Source of the DNA: Bacillota bacterium
GTDB taxonomy: Bacteria > Bacillota > Clostridia > Acetivibrionales > JANLFN01
Length of the DNA: 64,000 bases
Reading direction: 5' to 3'
NCBI GenBank assembly: GCA_023397675.1
Contig: JAEWTV010000093.1
Span: 1 to 64,000, forward strand
The notes beneath the pieces are model-generated. The model ran no database searches and was not told the origin of the DNA. It worked only from the letters and a program-made list of their open reading frames with translations. Below are positions 1-9,378 of this stretch, in pieces (within the stretch, counting starts at the first letter, position 1; every line of letters starts with the position of its first letter). The position numbers and the translations under genes were made by a program.

Positions 1-78
1 CATAACTACAAAAAACGGAATTAAGAAATAATAACCGTAACGGCTGTATTTATCCTTTTTTACAAGACTATTAGCCAA
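1..78 (-). CDS. ABC sugar permease, N-terminal fragment (runs off the left edge)
   Basis: Only the first 26 codons are in the window. They read as a charged start followed by YSRYGYYFLIPFFVVM, the typical opening of a MalF-type sugar ABC permease (basic cytoplasmic tail, then the first membrane helix). The start is a TTG at 76-78, preceded six bases upstream by a run of six G on the minus strand (85-90) that serves as ribosome binding site. It lies downstream of, and in the same direction as, the sugar-binding lipoprotein gene at 292-1677, as expected for its partner. The assignment is inference from a short fragment and position. Confidence 0.6.
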   Translation of the reverse strand, partial: MANSLVKKDKYSRYGYYFLIPFFVVM

Positions 79-242
79 CGCTAACCCCCCTATTTTCTCA
101 TATAGCCATATAAAAATAATAGCACAAACAAGTAAAGTTAATACCTTATATATCTCTCTATATATCTAATTTAAGCTGAAGTTAAGTCCTTCGCTTATAC
201 TATCTTTCCTTTGTAAATAACACATTTATATTCCAAATAATT

Positions 243-272
243 GCCCTATTGATCCCGAAGAATCAATAGGGC
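243..272 (-). other. Intercistronic stem-loop between binding-protein and permease genes
   Basis: An 11-bp perfect inverted repeat (243-253 with 262-272) sits just after the stop codon of the binding-protein gene. No T-run follows on the minus strand, so it looks less like a terminator than like an mRNA-stabilising or partial-attenuation hairpin. Such hairpins commonly let the binding protein be made in excess over the permeases (inference). Confidence 0.6.
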
Positions 273-291
273 AGCTATTATATGATTTGAA

Positions 292-1677
292 TTACTGTAT
301 TTTAAGGTTAGGGAAATCAGTCTTAACCTTATCTTTGAACTTCTTAAGCATATCGTCCTTAGTTCCGAGCTTACCAGCGAGGTAAGTTTCAGAAAGGTTC
401 AGCCAGTCATTGTTGATAACGTCATCCTGTTCAGTGAATATTGAACCGTTAATATCAGCTACCAATGGTCCATATATTTTGTAAGGATTCTGGTTCAAAG
501 TCTTGTTTACAAATGAATCATCATTTGTAAGCTCATTGATGAGTTCAGTCTGATTTACGAAGTCACCAACATCTTTAGCCCACTGCTTAAGGTGATCCTT
601 ATCAGCTGTGAACCATTTTACAAATGCCCAAGCAACTTCTTTGTTCTGAGTCTTTGAGTATACGCCGTACCAAGTACCACCCCAGAACCATGACAGTGGT
701 GATTTAGCTAATCCCCATCTACCCTGATCTTTGTGAGTCTTGTCGTTAGCATCGATTATGTTTGCAATACCCCAAGTAGGAATTGAGAAGAGGAGGTGCT
801 TGTCATCAGCGATTGCTGCGTTCCAAGCAGGAGTCCAAGCTCTTATAGCTCCTTCATACTTACCATCTCTCATTTTCTTCATGAAATCGAGGTAATCAGT
901 CATCTTCTGATCGATAACGAGATTGCTATCTTTGTCTACCCAACCAGCAGAACGTGCGCCTCTGTACATTTGGTAAACATCTTCAAAACCAACCCACAAT
1001 TTAGCAACGCCTTTACTTGCATCAGAAAGCTTCTTAGCAGTTTCAAGCATCTTGTCTGATGAAGAAATCATATCAGCGATAGCTGCTGGATCATCAGTTC
1101 CGAGATATTTCTTAGCAACATCTCTCTTGTAACCGATTGCACCAGGAGTTCCCTGATGTGATAATGCTCTGAGTACTCCACCCTTATCTTTACCGATATC
1201 TACAGTGTAAGGGATCATAGTCTTTGTAACTTCTGCTGCATTGTATGGAGCAGCGCTGAGATCATCAAATACGCCTTCCATATTGATGAACTTCTTTGCG
1301 AATGCACTTTCAACTGCGAGAGCATCAGGCATACCTGAGTTTGCTCTTATAGCAGCTGACAACTTGTTCTGATATGCAAGCTGAGTGTCAGGAGTAACCT
1401 GTACATTGAAAGTAATGTTTGGTAATTCCTTAGCAATAGCTGTCTTCATGTTAGCTACTTCTGCCTGCTGGAAATGCCAGAAATTAAGTGTACCCTTTAC
1501 ATCTTTAATGCTAGTAGCTGCTGCTGGAGCGCTAGAAGCTGGAGCAGTTGTTGCTGCTACTGTTGAAGCCTCTGTGCTTGATGAACTGCTGCTGCTGCCA
1601 CAGCCTACCATTACTGTTGCGAACATAAATACGCAAACAACTAATGCTAAGGCCTTAATGAGATTTGACTTCCTCAT
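292..1677 (-). CDS. Sugar ABC transporter solute-binding lipoprotein (family 1)
   Basis: 461 residues with a lipoprotein signal peptide (basic start, hydrophobic core, lipobox ending VGC with Cys26), then a Ser/Thr/Ala-rich linker and a full-length extracellular solute-binding protein family 1 body. It would be anchored on the outer face of the membrane and deliver a sugar, probably an oligosaccharide, to the permeases beginning at base 78. An AGGAGG ribosome binding site precedes the ATG. It follows a three-component sensor set (2342-7147) in the same direction but is separated from it by 660 bases and a terminator, so it probably has its own regulated promoter. The exact sugar cannot be read from sequence. 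Confidence 0.85.
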   Translation of the reverse strand: MRKSNLIKALALVVCVFMFATVMVGCGSSSSSSSTEASTVAATTAPASSAPAAATSIKDVKGTLNFWHFQQAEVANMKTAIAKELPNITFNVQVTPDTQLAYQNKLSAAIRANSGMPDALAVESAFAKKFINMEGVFDDLSAAPYNAAEVTKTMIPYTVDIGKDKGGVLRALSHQGTPGAIGYKRDVAKKYLGTDDPAAIADMISSSDKMLETAKKLSDASKGVAKLWVGFEDVYQMYRGARSAGWVDKDSNLVIDQKMTDYLDFMKKMRDGKYEGAIRAWTPAWNAAIADDKHLLFSIPTWGIANIIDANDKTHKDQGRWGLAKSPLSWFWGGTWYGVYSKTQNKEVAWAFVKWFTADKDHLKQWAKDVGDFVNQTELINELTNDDSFVNKTLNQNPYKIYGPLVADINGSIFTEQDDVINNDWLNLSETYLAGKLGTKDDMLKKFKDKVKTDFPNLKIQ

Positions 1678-2341
1678 TTTCTAATCATCCTCCTTGTTTT
1701 GGATAATTTTTATTTATATTAATCCGCTTGAACTTAACCTTACGGTTTTGCTCTAGCAGAGTAATATCGAATGGCAGATTCTTCATCTGCCATAACAATA
1801 CACACTATTTGAGAAATAAAAGGAGGCCCATTATAAAAAATTTTCCCGTAAATCTTAGTACAATAGGCTTAACCGAATCTTGCAGTTAAATTTTATAAGA
1901 AATCAGACCTATAAAAAATGGATTCTATTGCACTATGGTGTACCAGATTGTTTAGTTTAGAATGCAATAATGGACAACAATATATTTACCCTTAATTGTT
2001 ATATCAATCCTCTGTATCTATCTATTATTATGGCTTGTCTGGCATTTTTGCCTTTAAATAGTTCGAGAATTTCTAAATCATTACGCTGGCACATCTTAAC
2101 GCTTGGCATAAAAACAGCAATATTTTACCCCTTGTCAATACAATATATTGCACTATTCTCTATTATCACTATAATATAAATAGGGCTAAGTGAATATTTA
2201 ACTAACGCTATTTAACTTAACCTAATAACTTTTACCCCATAACTTACCTAACAATATAAACATTAAATTTTTTCGACTCGTAAAATTTAACATAAATAAA
2301 GGATAAACCATTTTAGGTTTATCCCTTGGAATTAATACTTA
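1678..2341. other. Long intergenic region, probable promoter and leader of the sugar-binding gene
   Basis: 664 bases without a convincing gene. A 9-bp perfect hairpin (1771-1779 with 1785-1793), without a following T-run, lies about 100 bases upstream of the ATG at 1677 and would fall in the 5' leader. An 11-base sequence TATTGCACTAT occurs at about 1925 and again at about 2149. The remainder is AT-rich with no clear consensus promoter on the minus strand. The AraC-type regulator encoded next door is the likely controller (inference). Confidence 0.4.
2301..2324 (-). terminator. Terminator after the AraC-type response regulator gene
   Basis: A 9-bp perfect stem (2301-2309 with 2316-2324) with a six-base loop, followed on the minus strand by a T-rich stretch. 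It lies 18 bases past the stop of the regulator gene and probably ends the three-gene sensor transcript. Confidence 0.65.
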
Positions 2342-3976
2342 TCAATTCGTGGATTGCATTTCCCTGTATTCTGTCGGAGTAACCCCAACATATTTTTTAA
2401 AGAGCTTTGAGAAATAATGTGCGTCGGGAATTCCAACCATTTCAGCAATTTCATATGCCTTATACTGTACATCCTTAAGAAGCTCTTTAGCCTTTTCTAT
2501 CCTTATCTCGTTAAGATAATCAACAAAGTTCTTACCCAGCTCCTTCTTGAACATTCTGCTGATATAATATGTACTAACATATATGTTTCTTGCAACCTCA
2601 TTAAGAGTAACCTGCTCATTATAGTGTTCCTTAAGGTAGTCAATAGCTTTTCTAAGTATTAGCTTTATACTCTTGTTATTGAAACTATTTACCTTGGAAG
2701 CAACACTTATTGCTATTTCCTCAAGCAATTCATTCAAATCCTTAACATTGTCACACTTTTGTATCATGTTATACAGGCTTCCAATATCCTTTTTTGAATC
2801 GATTTTCTTGTCATTGTCTGCTACAGATATTGAGACCCTTATATTATTTATCAGAGAAATAGTATTCCAGTAGAAGTTTTTAAGGTACTCCATTCCAATC
2901 TTGTCAAAAGCTTCATCAATGTATCCTGTTATCTCATCAAGCTTCCCTTTCACTGCAATCAAATTACCCGTCTTAATTCCTTCGATAAGTGTTTTTTGAT
3001 TCTTTTCCAGTATTGAGTAATCATCATATTTGAAGAATGAATCAAGGTCCTTATAGAATATTACCGAGTTATTTCCTATATAGAATTTGTGTTCCAAGGC
3101 TTCCTGACATTCCCTCAACTTTTCCGGCAGCTGCAGAGCTCCTTCACCTTCGGTGCTGACTGCAAGTGTAATGGTGAACCCGAAACAGTTTTGAATTATT
3201 TCCTGTATATAGATACTCTTGTTATTTATATCTTCGAAACTATCAACAGAACCATCAAGGGGCTGAACAATAAAAGCAATGAGGTTATTGTCCAGGGAAA
3301 TGCTTATTACCTTAAACTTGTCTGAAAAAGCTTCATCAAAGGAATTAATTATACCAAACTGATAAAGGTGTTTGTTATATTGCTCTGTTTTGGCATCATC
3401 CTTACCTTCAATTTCATTTTCCGCAATAATAAGGGTAAACTTGTCTATTTCCAAATCCAATACTTCAAGATTTGCGTTAATTTCACTGTCATTTGTACTT
3501 ATTTCATACATTATATTATATAGAAGACGTTCTCTTAAAACAGGTATATTTTGTTCAAATATCTTTTTGAATTTACCAAACTCAGCATCCTTATCCTTTT
3601 GAAACTTAAGCTCCTTAACCGCTCTTTTTATAACAGAGTTCAGTTCTTCTATTTTTGTAGGCTTCAGCAGGAAGTCAAAAGCTCCCAGCTTTATAGCTTC
3701 CCTTGCATAGTCAAAGTCCCTATAGCCGGTAAGAATGATAATTTTGCTTTGAGGTATGATATCTCTGATTTCCCTTATCATTGTCAATCCATCAACTTCG
3801 GGCATCTTTATATCAGTGATTATTATATCAGGATGGAGCTGGTTTATGAGCTTATATCCCTCCATGCCATCCGACGCCTCACCAACTACCTCACAGTCAA
3901 AAACTTTCCAGTTGACTGCATTCCTTAGGCCCTTTCTTATTATGGATTCATCATCAACTATCATAACCTTAAACAT
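2342..3976 (-). CDS. AraC-family response regulator (YesN type)
   Basis: 544 residues. An N-terminal receiver domain (about 1-120) carries the acidic pocket VDDE and phospho-acceptor Asp55 in the IITDIKMP motif. A long poorly conserved linker follows, and the last 100 residues form two helix-turn-helix motifs of the AraC type, ending in the classical YFSKLFKKYVGVTP segment. The ATG at 3976 is chosen because a GAGGGGG ribosome site lies just upstream; an in-frame ATG five codons earlier lacks one. The start overlaps the end of the kinase gene by 8 bases, which points to translational coupling. It should activate the adjacent sugar ABC genes when phosphorylated by the kinase (inference). Confidence 0.9.
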   Translation of the reverse strand: MFKVMIVDDESIIRKGLRNAVNWKVFDCEVVGEASDGMEGYKLINQLHPDIIITDIKMPEVDGLTMIREIRDIIPQSKIIILTGYRDFDYAREAIKLGAFDFLLKPTKIEELNSVIKRAVKELKFQKDKDAEFGKFKKIFEQNIPVLRERLLYNIMYEISTNDSEINANLEVLDLEIDKFTLIIAENEIEGKDDAKTEQYNKHLYQFGIINSFDEAFSDKFKVISISLDNNLIAFIVQPLDGSVDSFEDINNKSIYIQEIIQNCFGFTITLAVSTEGEGALQLPEKLRECQEALEHKFYIGNNSVIFYKDLDSFFKYDDYSILEKNQKTLIEGIKTGNLIAVKGKLDEITGYIDEAFDKIGMEYLKNFYWNTISLINNIRVSISVADNDKKIDSKKDIGSLYNMIQKCDNVKDLNELLEEIAISVASKVNSFNNKSIKLILRKAIDYLKEHYNEQVTLNEVARNIYVSTYYISRMFKKELGKNFVDYLNEIRIEKAKELLKDVQYKAYEIAEMVGIPDAHYFSKLFKKYVGVTPTEYREMQSTN

Positions 3977-5813
3977 CTTTTTCCCCCTCATTGTTATCCA
4001 ATCGGATAGGTACTGTAACTATTACCTTGGTATATTTACCAGGTTCGCTCTCAATTCTTAATCCGTATCTTTCTCCATAAAAAAGCTTTATTCGTCTGTT
4101 AACATTTTCGATACCTATGCTCTTATTCCTTCTTTTTGCCAAGTTTCTAAAATATTCATCATTTGTTTTTGCAAGACTTTCATTTATATCATTGAGCTCA
4201 TACGGCTCAATACCTGCTCCGTTGTCAATAACTTCAATAATAAGTGACACATCATTTACGTAGGCTTCAAGGTAAATAGAGCCTTTATCGCGTATCCTGT
4301 CTATTCCATGGTAAACCGCATTTTCAATAAGCGGTTGGATAAGAAGCTTGGGTATTAGCACAGCTTCCGCTTCTTTCTGAAGGCTGGTGATAAACTCTAT
4401 CCTATCCTCATAACGCTTTTTCATTATTAAAACATAGTTGTCTATATAATCGAATTCCTCTTTTAATGTTATAAGCTTGTCGTCCCTGCCAATACTTGCT
4501 TCCATCAAAGATGCCAGCGCCGTTACAGTATCGCTTATTTCAGGAACGTTATTTAACTGTGCCATCCAGTTTATCGATTCAAGCGTATTGAACAGGAAGT
4601 GTGGATTAATCTGGGCCTGTAATGCTTTTAACTCAGCCTCTGTTCTCGTTAGCTGCTCCTGATATATCTCTTTTACCAGATAATCAATTTCCTTTGCCAT
4701 GTTATTAAAAGATTTATTGAGGAATCCAAGTTCGTCCTTCCTATCATCCTCATAACTGATAACGGGCTCCCCTTTCTGGATTCTGCTCATACCCTTTACA
4801 ATCCTGCTCAAAGGCTTTGTAAAGTCAAAAGATATATAAACACTGAGTATAGATAGCATGATAACAGAAATAATACAAAGAATCACTACCCACTTTCCTA
4901 GGTTTCCGACTTCCTTGTACAACTCCTTAAGAGGTATATACGTTACAATTTTCCAGTTAGGATTCTTCATCGAAACGTAGGATATAAGTGAATCCGATTT
5001 AGAATCGGTAAAATATCCTCTTTTATCTTTAGCGCTTTTCTGTGTGATATCCTGCAAAAGCTGGCTGTCAGGTTGGTTCATACTTACTATAAGATCTCCG
5101 GACGAAGACATTATTGCAACATTTTGAACATCGGATGTATTAAGGCTTTTGTAAATAGACTCGAGGAATTCTTTTTCCATAAGAATCACGATAAGACCTA
5201 TTTCATCATAGGAATCCATGTTTTTAATAATTCTTGCAAGATAAATATTCTTTACTTTCCCGTTCTTTTTATCCAAACACCATGTTAAATTCTCTTTACT
5301 CTCTCTTGCAAGCTTTCTTGTATCTTCGAAATTAACAATTTCATTTATACGTGTTTTTTTGCTGTTGTCGTCATAAGCGTTAGCCTCACCTCTGTTTGTA
5401 TATAAACAGACAGACTGTGTTTCAGGCCTGGATATAACAAACTTTTTAAGCACCTGATTAATTTGGTTTTTAGTTTCATAGTTACTTATATCCCTGTTAC
5501 GTTCAACGTCCATCGGTATTCCGCCCGAAGCAGGCTTGGCATTGGCATTTAAAAAATTGTACACTGTCTGATCATATAAAAATTCCTGAGATAAGATGTT
5601 AACATTGTTAGCATAGTCGTTCATCCTCAGTTCTATCATTCTTAAGATATCCTGAGAGGTGGCAATAAATTTATCTTCAATTATGCCTGAAGAAATCCTG
5701 TAGCTTATAAAGCCAATAAGAATCAGAGGTATGGTAATTTGTATATAAAGTACCAAAAGCAGCTTACTTCTTATGGATAGATTTCTATATATCTTAAGTG
5801 CTTTATTATTCAA
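3969..5813 (-). CDS. Membrane sensor histidine kinase (HisKA_7-type, PF06580 family)
   Basis: 614 residues. A first membrane helix lies near 18-40, then a roughly 265-residue extracytoplasmic sensing domain of the Cache type, a second helix near 308-330, a HAMP domain (331-383), the histidine kinase motif QINPHFLFNTLE with His405, and a HATPase domain with an IDNGAGI motif. This architecture is typical of the YesM/LytS-like kinases that partner AraC-type regulators in sugar sensing. Start is TTG with AAAGGA upstream. It sits between a solute-binding sensor gene (5840-7147) and its cognate regulator, as in the sugar three-component systems known from Ruminiclostridium cellulolyticum. Confidence 0.9.
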   Translation of the reverse strand: MNNKALKIYRNLSIRSKLLLVLYIQITIPLILIGFISYRISSGIIEDKFIATSQDILRMIELRMNDYANNVNILSQEFLYDQTVYNFLNANAKPASGGIPMDVERNRDISNYETKNQINQVLKKFVISRPETQSVCLYTNRGEANAYDDNSKKTRINEIVNFEDTRKLARESKENLTWCLDKKNGKVKNIYLARIIKNMDSYDEIGLIVILMEKEFLESIYKSLNTSDVQNVAIMSSSGDLIVSMNQPDSQLLQDITQKSAKDKRGYFTDSKSDSLISYVSMKNPNWKIVTYIPLKELYKEVGNLGKWVVILCIISVIMLSILSVYISFDFTKPLSRIVKGMSRIQKGEPVISYEDDRKDELGFLNKSFNNMAKEIDYLVKEIYQEQLTRTEAELKALQAQINPHFLFNTLESINWMAQLNNVPEISDTVTALASLMEASIGRDDKLITLKEEFDYIDNYVLIMKKRYEDRIEFITSLQKEAEAVLIPKLLIQPLIENAVYHGIDRIRDKGSIYLEAYVNDVSLIIEVIDNGAGIEPYELNDINESLAKTNDEYFRNLAKRRNKSIGIENVNRRIKLFYGERYGLRIESEPGKYTKVIVTVPIRLDNNEGEKDV

Positions 5814-5839
5814 AGCTGTTATCCTTTCAAGGGCATATG

Positions 5840-7147
5840 TTATTTGAAATTATTGATCTTATAAATTCTTACAGCTTCATCCCATATTTCTTGCGATTCC
5901 TTAGTACCATAAAGAAAATATGGGAAATTAGGAACTATAGTATTTTCCCAAACCGTTCTTTCTACAAAATGATCCGGAGGACCTACAAGTTCGTCAGCAT
6001 TTTCAAGCAGCGAGCGGCCTTTCCGCATTAACGGGCTATAATTCGGGTTCAAATCATCACAATTGACATTGCATAGCATACCTGTCTGATTTGTAAACAT
6101 ATACGCAGAAACCTTTGATGTCAGAGCTTTTAGCAGTTTAATTGAAGCCTCTCTTTTTTTAGGATCCATTGAAGCTAACTTGCTCATATAAAACGTTCCG
6201 TTTCCCAAACCGTATAACATTGTATTTTTGGCAGTTTTATTATCATTAATATATGGGAAGGGTACCAGGTCAACTCCCTTATCATTCTTAAGATTGCCTA
6301 TAAACCATGAACCCTGGACTATCATCGCAGCGTTATTATTTATAAAAAGGTTGTTTCTTTCATTGTCGGAAAGCGTAAAGGCATTATCCGGGAATGCATC
6401 GGCTTTGTACAATTGTTTCATGTATTTCATTGCTTCTGAATAACAGTTATTAAAACGACCATCTCTGTATGGATTTTCAACTTCTGCCTTAGAACCTAGC
6501 TTTGCAACAAGATTCTGATAAATAAACGATCCTTCTGCAGAAGCATTATAAGCAATCGGAGTAAGCCCTTTCTTTTTAAACTCCTTGACTGCATTCATCA
6601 GCTCATCAAATGTTTCAGGTACTTTTATCTTATAAAAGTCAAACTGCTTTTTATTTATAAAAAGCCCTTCGTAAATTATTTCAAATGGCAGACCATAAAT
6701 TTTATTATTAAATGTTGTAAAACCCCACATGTCTTTCTTGAAGCTGTTTTTCCAATCAGGGTCCTCGTTTAATATATCTGTTAAATCGGCAACTCTATCC
6801 TTATTAATGAGCATACGAATATCAGATCCAGGCCATATTCCAAATACGTCAGGTTCGTTCCCTGAAGCAAAATCGGTTTTTACCTTCGGCAAAAAATCTC
6901 CTCCAAAGACCGATTCATTTATTACTTCAATATCCTTGTTTTCTGACATAAATTTATCAAGGATTTGCTGCAGGGTATCTGCATTAGAATCTAACCCTCC
7001 CCAGCTGCTGACAAAACGGAGTTTTATTTTATCATCTTCCTCGGGGGCCAAACTATGATTATTTATATCGGAGGTGCAAGACGTAAAAGAAAAGAAAAGC
7101 GTAGTTGCCAATATTAATGCACCTATTCTGGTCCATCTTCGGATCAT
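5840..7147 (-). CDS. Solute-binding lipoprotein, probable sugar-sensing component
   Basis: 435 residues from the ATG at 7147, which has a GGGGG ribosome site; an upstream in-frame extension of 27 residues is hydrophobic but lacks one. The product has a lipoprotein-like signal ending SFTSC and a solute-binding protein family 1 fold. There is no permease gene next to it; instead the sensor kinase gene starts 26 bases downstream. It therefore probably presents a bound sugar to the kinase rather than feeding a transporter, like the binding-protein member of three-component systems (inference from context). The lipobox is loose at the -3 position. Confidence 0.75.
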   Translation of the reverse strand: MIRRWTRIGALILATTLFFSFTSCTSDINNHSLAPEEDDKIKLRFVSSWGGLDSNADTLQQILDKFMSENKDIEVINESVFGGDFLPKVKTDFASGNEPDVFGIWPGSDIRMLINKDRVADLTDILNEDPDWKNSFKKDMWGFTTFNNKIYGLPFEIIYEGLFINKKQFDFYKIKVPETFDELMNAVKEFKKKGLTPIAYNASAEGSFIYQNLVAKLGSKAEVENPYRDGRFNNCYSEAMKYMKQLYKADAFPDNAFTLSDNERNNLFINNNAAMIVQGSWFIGNLKNDKGVDLVPFPYINDNKTAKNTMLYGLGNGTFYMSKLASMDPKKREASIKLLKALTSKVSAYMFTNQTGMLCNVNCDDLNPNYSPLMRKGRSLLENADELVGPPDHFVERTVWENTIVPNFPYFLYGTKESQEIWDEAVRIYKINNFK

Positions 7148-7273
7148 GCAAAAATACCCCCTGGGAAAAATAAATTCTAATCTAATATAATAAAACAAAA
7201 ACAAAATATATGAACAATTATATAACACTTCATGAAAATTTAACAGAAAAAAGTCAACGCCAATTTATAACGC

Positions 7274-8188
7274 TTATTGAGGGTCTTTGTGAATTTCACT
7301 TATTTCTTCCAATAATCCATCAAGGCCTTTTACTTTACTTAGGATTATTTCAGCAAACTCCTTTTCCTGAGATTCTCCCTTTACCTCGGATAATATTTCT
7401 GCATACCCCTTAATTGTTGCTATTGAATCCTTTAACTCATGTATAACGTCGTTTGTGCCTTTTTTTATTAAAATGTCAGACTTGTCTGATTCAAGCTTTT
7501 GCGAATATGTTCTTTCAGCGACACCATTAATTTGTTTATATACATCCTTATAAATACCCTTCTCTTCAAATGGCTTGAAATCCTTTGTTCCCATACTGTC
7601 CGCTCTTTTGACAATATTACGACATGGAAGCACTCTCTGAGCATAAAAATACCCAGACATAAAAATTATTAATAGAATAATTATTAATGTAATTATGCCA
7701 TAAGAATCAAGATTATAAAAAAAAGAAAAAGCACTTTCAATACTCAGTCTTCTAATACCCTCATGATAAGGAAGTCCAAGGTAATACGTATAACTTTCCC
7801 TTCCATCTTCAATATCTTTATTTAAAGCAAGATGTGTGTTATTGCTTATAATGTTGTAGTTTAAAGCATCTGAAAGCTTGTTAATGATCTTACCGCTATT
7901 TGGAACACCATATTTTTCTGGTATTTCTGCAGGTTTGAAGATACTCGATACCTCCGTGCCATCTGAGCCGACAAATTGTATCCACCCGTTTAGTTTTTGC
8001 AAATCACTTACAAGCTCATCATTAATAGTTACTTTTTCCTTACTGTCTAATTTATTTTTAAGTTCGGATAGAGCATTTTCATACTCCATATTGTGTCCGG
8101 CAGTTGAAATCACTACATATAAGACATTATATAGAATAACAGATAATAAAGCTATTCCTGAAAATATAACCGCTGTTTTCCACTTCAC
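7274..8188 (-). CDS. Sensor-kinase-like membrane protein without an ATPase domain
   Basis: 304 residues from a GTG at 8188 (GGAGG eight bases upstream; a TTG five codons earlier overlaps that site). There is an N-terminal membrane helix, an extracytoplasmic domain of about 125 residues, a second helix near 162-180, a HAMP-like linker, and a C-terminal dimerisation helix pair in which IHELKDSIATIKGY resembles the H-box of histidine kinases (His250). The protein stops about 50 residues later, where a HATPase domain would begin. It cannot autophosphorylate. It is homologous over its length to the protein at 39880-40905, and both end cassettes headed by paralogous VanRS-like systems. It might modulate the neighbouring kinase by heterodimerisation or act as a phosphatase/decoy (inference). 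Confidence 0.8.
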   Translation of the reverse strand: MKWKTAVIFSGIALLSVILYNVLYVVISTAGHNMEYENALSELKNKLDSKEKVTINDELVSDLQKLNGWIQFVGSDGTEVSSIFKPAEIPEKYGVPNSGKIINKLSDALNYNIISNNTHLALNKDIEDGRESYTYYLGLPYHEGIRRLSIESAFSFFYNLDSYGIITLIIILLIIFMSGYFYAQRVLPCRNIVKRADSMGTKDFKPFEEKGIYKDVYKQINGVAERTYSQKLESDKSDILIKKGTNDVIHELKDSIATIKGYAEILSEVKGESQEKEFAEIILSKVKGLDGLLEEISEIHKDPQ

Positions 8189-8292
8189 TGTATAATCCTC
8201 CAAAGTATTATCTGTTAGGACAAGACCAAGCTAATTTTATATTGTGCGAAACATATTTTCAATATTAACAACACCTAATTAATTATCAATAC

Positions 8293-9267
8293 CTATTTCT
8301 CAAGGCCATATTCAAGAAGCTTGATAGCGTCATCCCATTGATCTTGTTCAGTACTTTTCATTTCAACGGCAATAACCTTTTTACCGCCTTTCTGCGCTGA
8401 AGATACAAGGCAATAGCCGGCTTCTGAAGTATGCCCAGTTTTTACTCCAGTGGCATATTTATAAAAGTGACTGTCATTTTCTAATATAAGCTTGTCTGTA
8501 TTAATCCATGTTCTTACACTGCTTTTATCTTTTTTATTAAACGCTGAGTTATGCTTCATACTATATACAGGGGTATTTACTACCTCGCAGAAATAAGGGT
8601 ATTTAAGTGTTTCACGGGTAATTAGCGAGAGATCTTTTGCAGTGGTAAAATGTTCACTGTTATGATACCCGTCAGGATTGATAAAGTTGCTGTTTTTTGC
8701 ACCAGCTTTCCTTGCCCGCTGATTCATCATACTGCAAAAATATTTAACTGCGCCATCAATGTTCATTTGAGGATTTCCGCTTACTTTTCTTGATACATTT
8801 ACTGCAATGACATAAGCTGCGTCATTGCCCGATGGAAGCAAAAGTCCCTTTAGCAGATTTGCCATTGTAATTTTTTCACCATACTCCAGACCTGCCTTGC
8901 TGGAATTTATCCCGGCCCGGTTCGCTTCATCACCTACAGTTATAACATCTTCAAGCTTATAGTTTTCAAGTGCCAACAAAGCCGTCAGGACTTTTGTAGT
9001 ACTTGCGGGATACATTTTTTTATCCGGGTTTTTAGTGTATAAAACATTTCCCTTAATATCCGTAACTATTGCACTTTCTGCATTAATAGCAAGCTCGTTA
9101 TAAGTACCAGCTTCAGAGTTCCCGGTTTTTATCTCACCCTGGTATTGTATAAGTTTGTTCGGCGCTTGCGGGCCTTCCTTGCTGGAATCTGCCATGGTAC
9201 TGACAAGATATGTAACTGCTGCAATAATGGATATACAGAAAATAATAAATCTAAAGGGCTTTTTCAT
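8293..9267 (-). CDS. Serine-type D-alanyl-D-alanine carboxypeptidase (peptidase S11)
   Basis: 324 residues with an N-terminal signal anchor and the three penicillin-binding motifs: SxxK (Ser89-Lys92), SGN (146-148) and KTG (276-278). It should trim the terminal D-Ala from peptidoglycan stem peptides outside the membrane. It lacks the extra C-terminal domain of vegetative PBP5 and is of the shorter DacF-like length. It lies directly downstream of a VanRS-like two-component system and upstream of the ATPase-less sensor protein, so it is the probable output gene of that system. A promoter block in front of it is shared with the second VanRS cassette. Confidence 0.9.
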   Translation of the reverse strand: MKKPFRFIIFCISIIAAVTYLVSTMADSSKEGPQAPNKLIQYQGEIKTGNSEAGTYNELAINAESAIVTDIKGNVLYTKNPDKKMYPASTTKVLTALLALENYKLEDVITVGDEANRAGINSSKAGLEYGEKITMANLLKGLLLPSGNDAAYVIAVNVSRKVSGNPQMNIDGAVKYFCSMMNQRARKAGAKNSNFINPDGYHNSEHFTTAKDLSLITRETLKYPYFCEVVNTPVYSMKHNSAFNKKDKSSVRTWINTDKLILENDSHFYKYATGVKTGHTSEAGYCLVSSAQKGGKKVIAVEMKSTEQDQWDDAIKLLEYGLEK

Positions 9268-9306
9268 AGTACCTCTCCGTTCTGTTTTTTATAAACCTCC
9301 AATTAG

Positions 9307-9355
9307 CAAGGCTAAATAAAGTTTATACTGAGGTTCTTAATGAAAAAGTGCCTAA
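9307..9355 (-). promoter_or_regulatory. Promoter-proximal block shared with the 48-kb cassette
   Basis: The region upstream of the carboxypeptidase gene contains a 14-base segment (9333-9346, TTTTCATTAAGAAC on the minus strand) identical to one upstream of the TolC-like gene (48120-48133), with flanking similarity on both sides including a downstream AAACTTT. The TTAAGAA core looks like a half site for an OmpR-type regulator. The likely binder is one or both paralogous VanR-like regulators (inference). Confidence 0.55.
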
Positions 9356-9378
9356 GTTATAAATAATTTATTAAGATT

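Noticed and set aside
1925..2160. Repeated 11-mer TATTGCACTAT at about 1925, 2149 and 51147 as a shared operator
   Set aside because: Only three copies, with dissimilar flanks and unrelated downstream genes; could be chance in AT-rich DNA.
1970..2179. A 69-codon plus-strand reading frame in the intergenic region
   Set aside because: No ribosome site, AT-rich hydrophobic composition and position in the probable promoter region; most likely chance.
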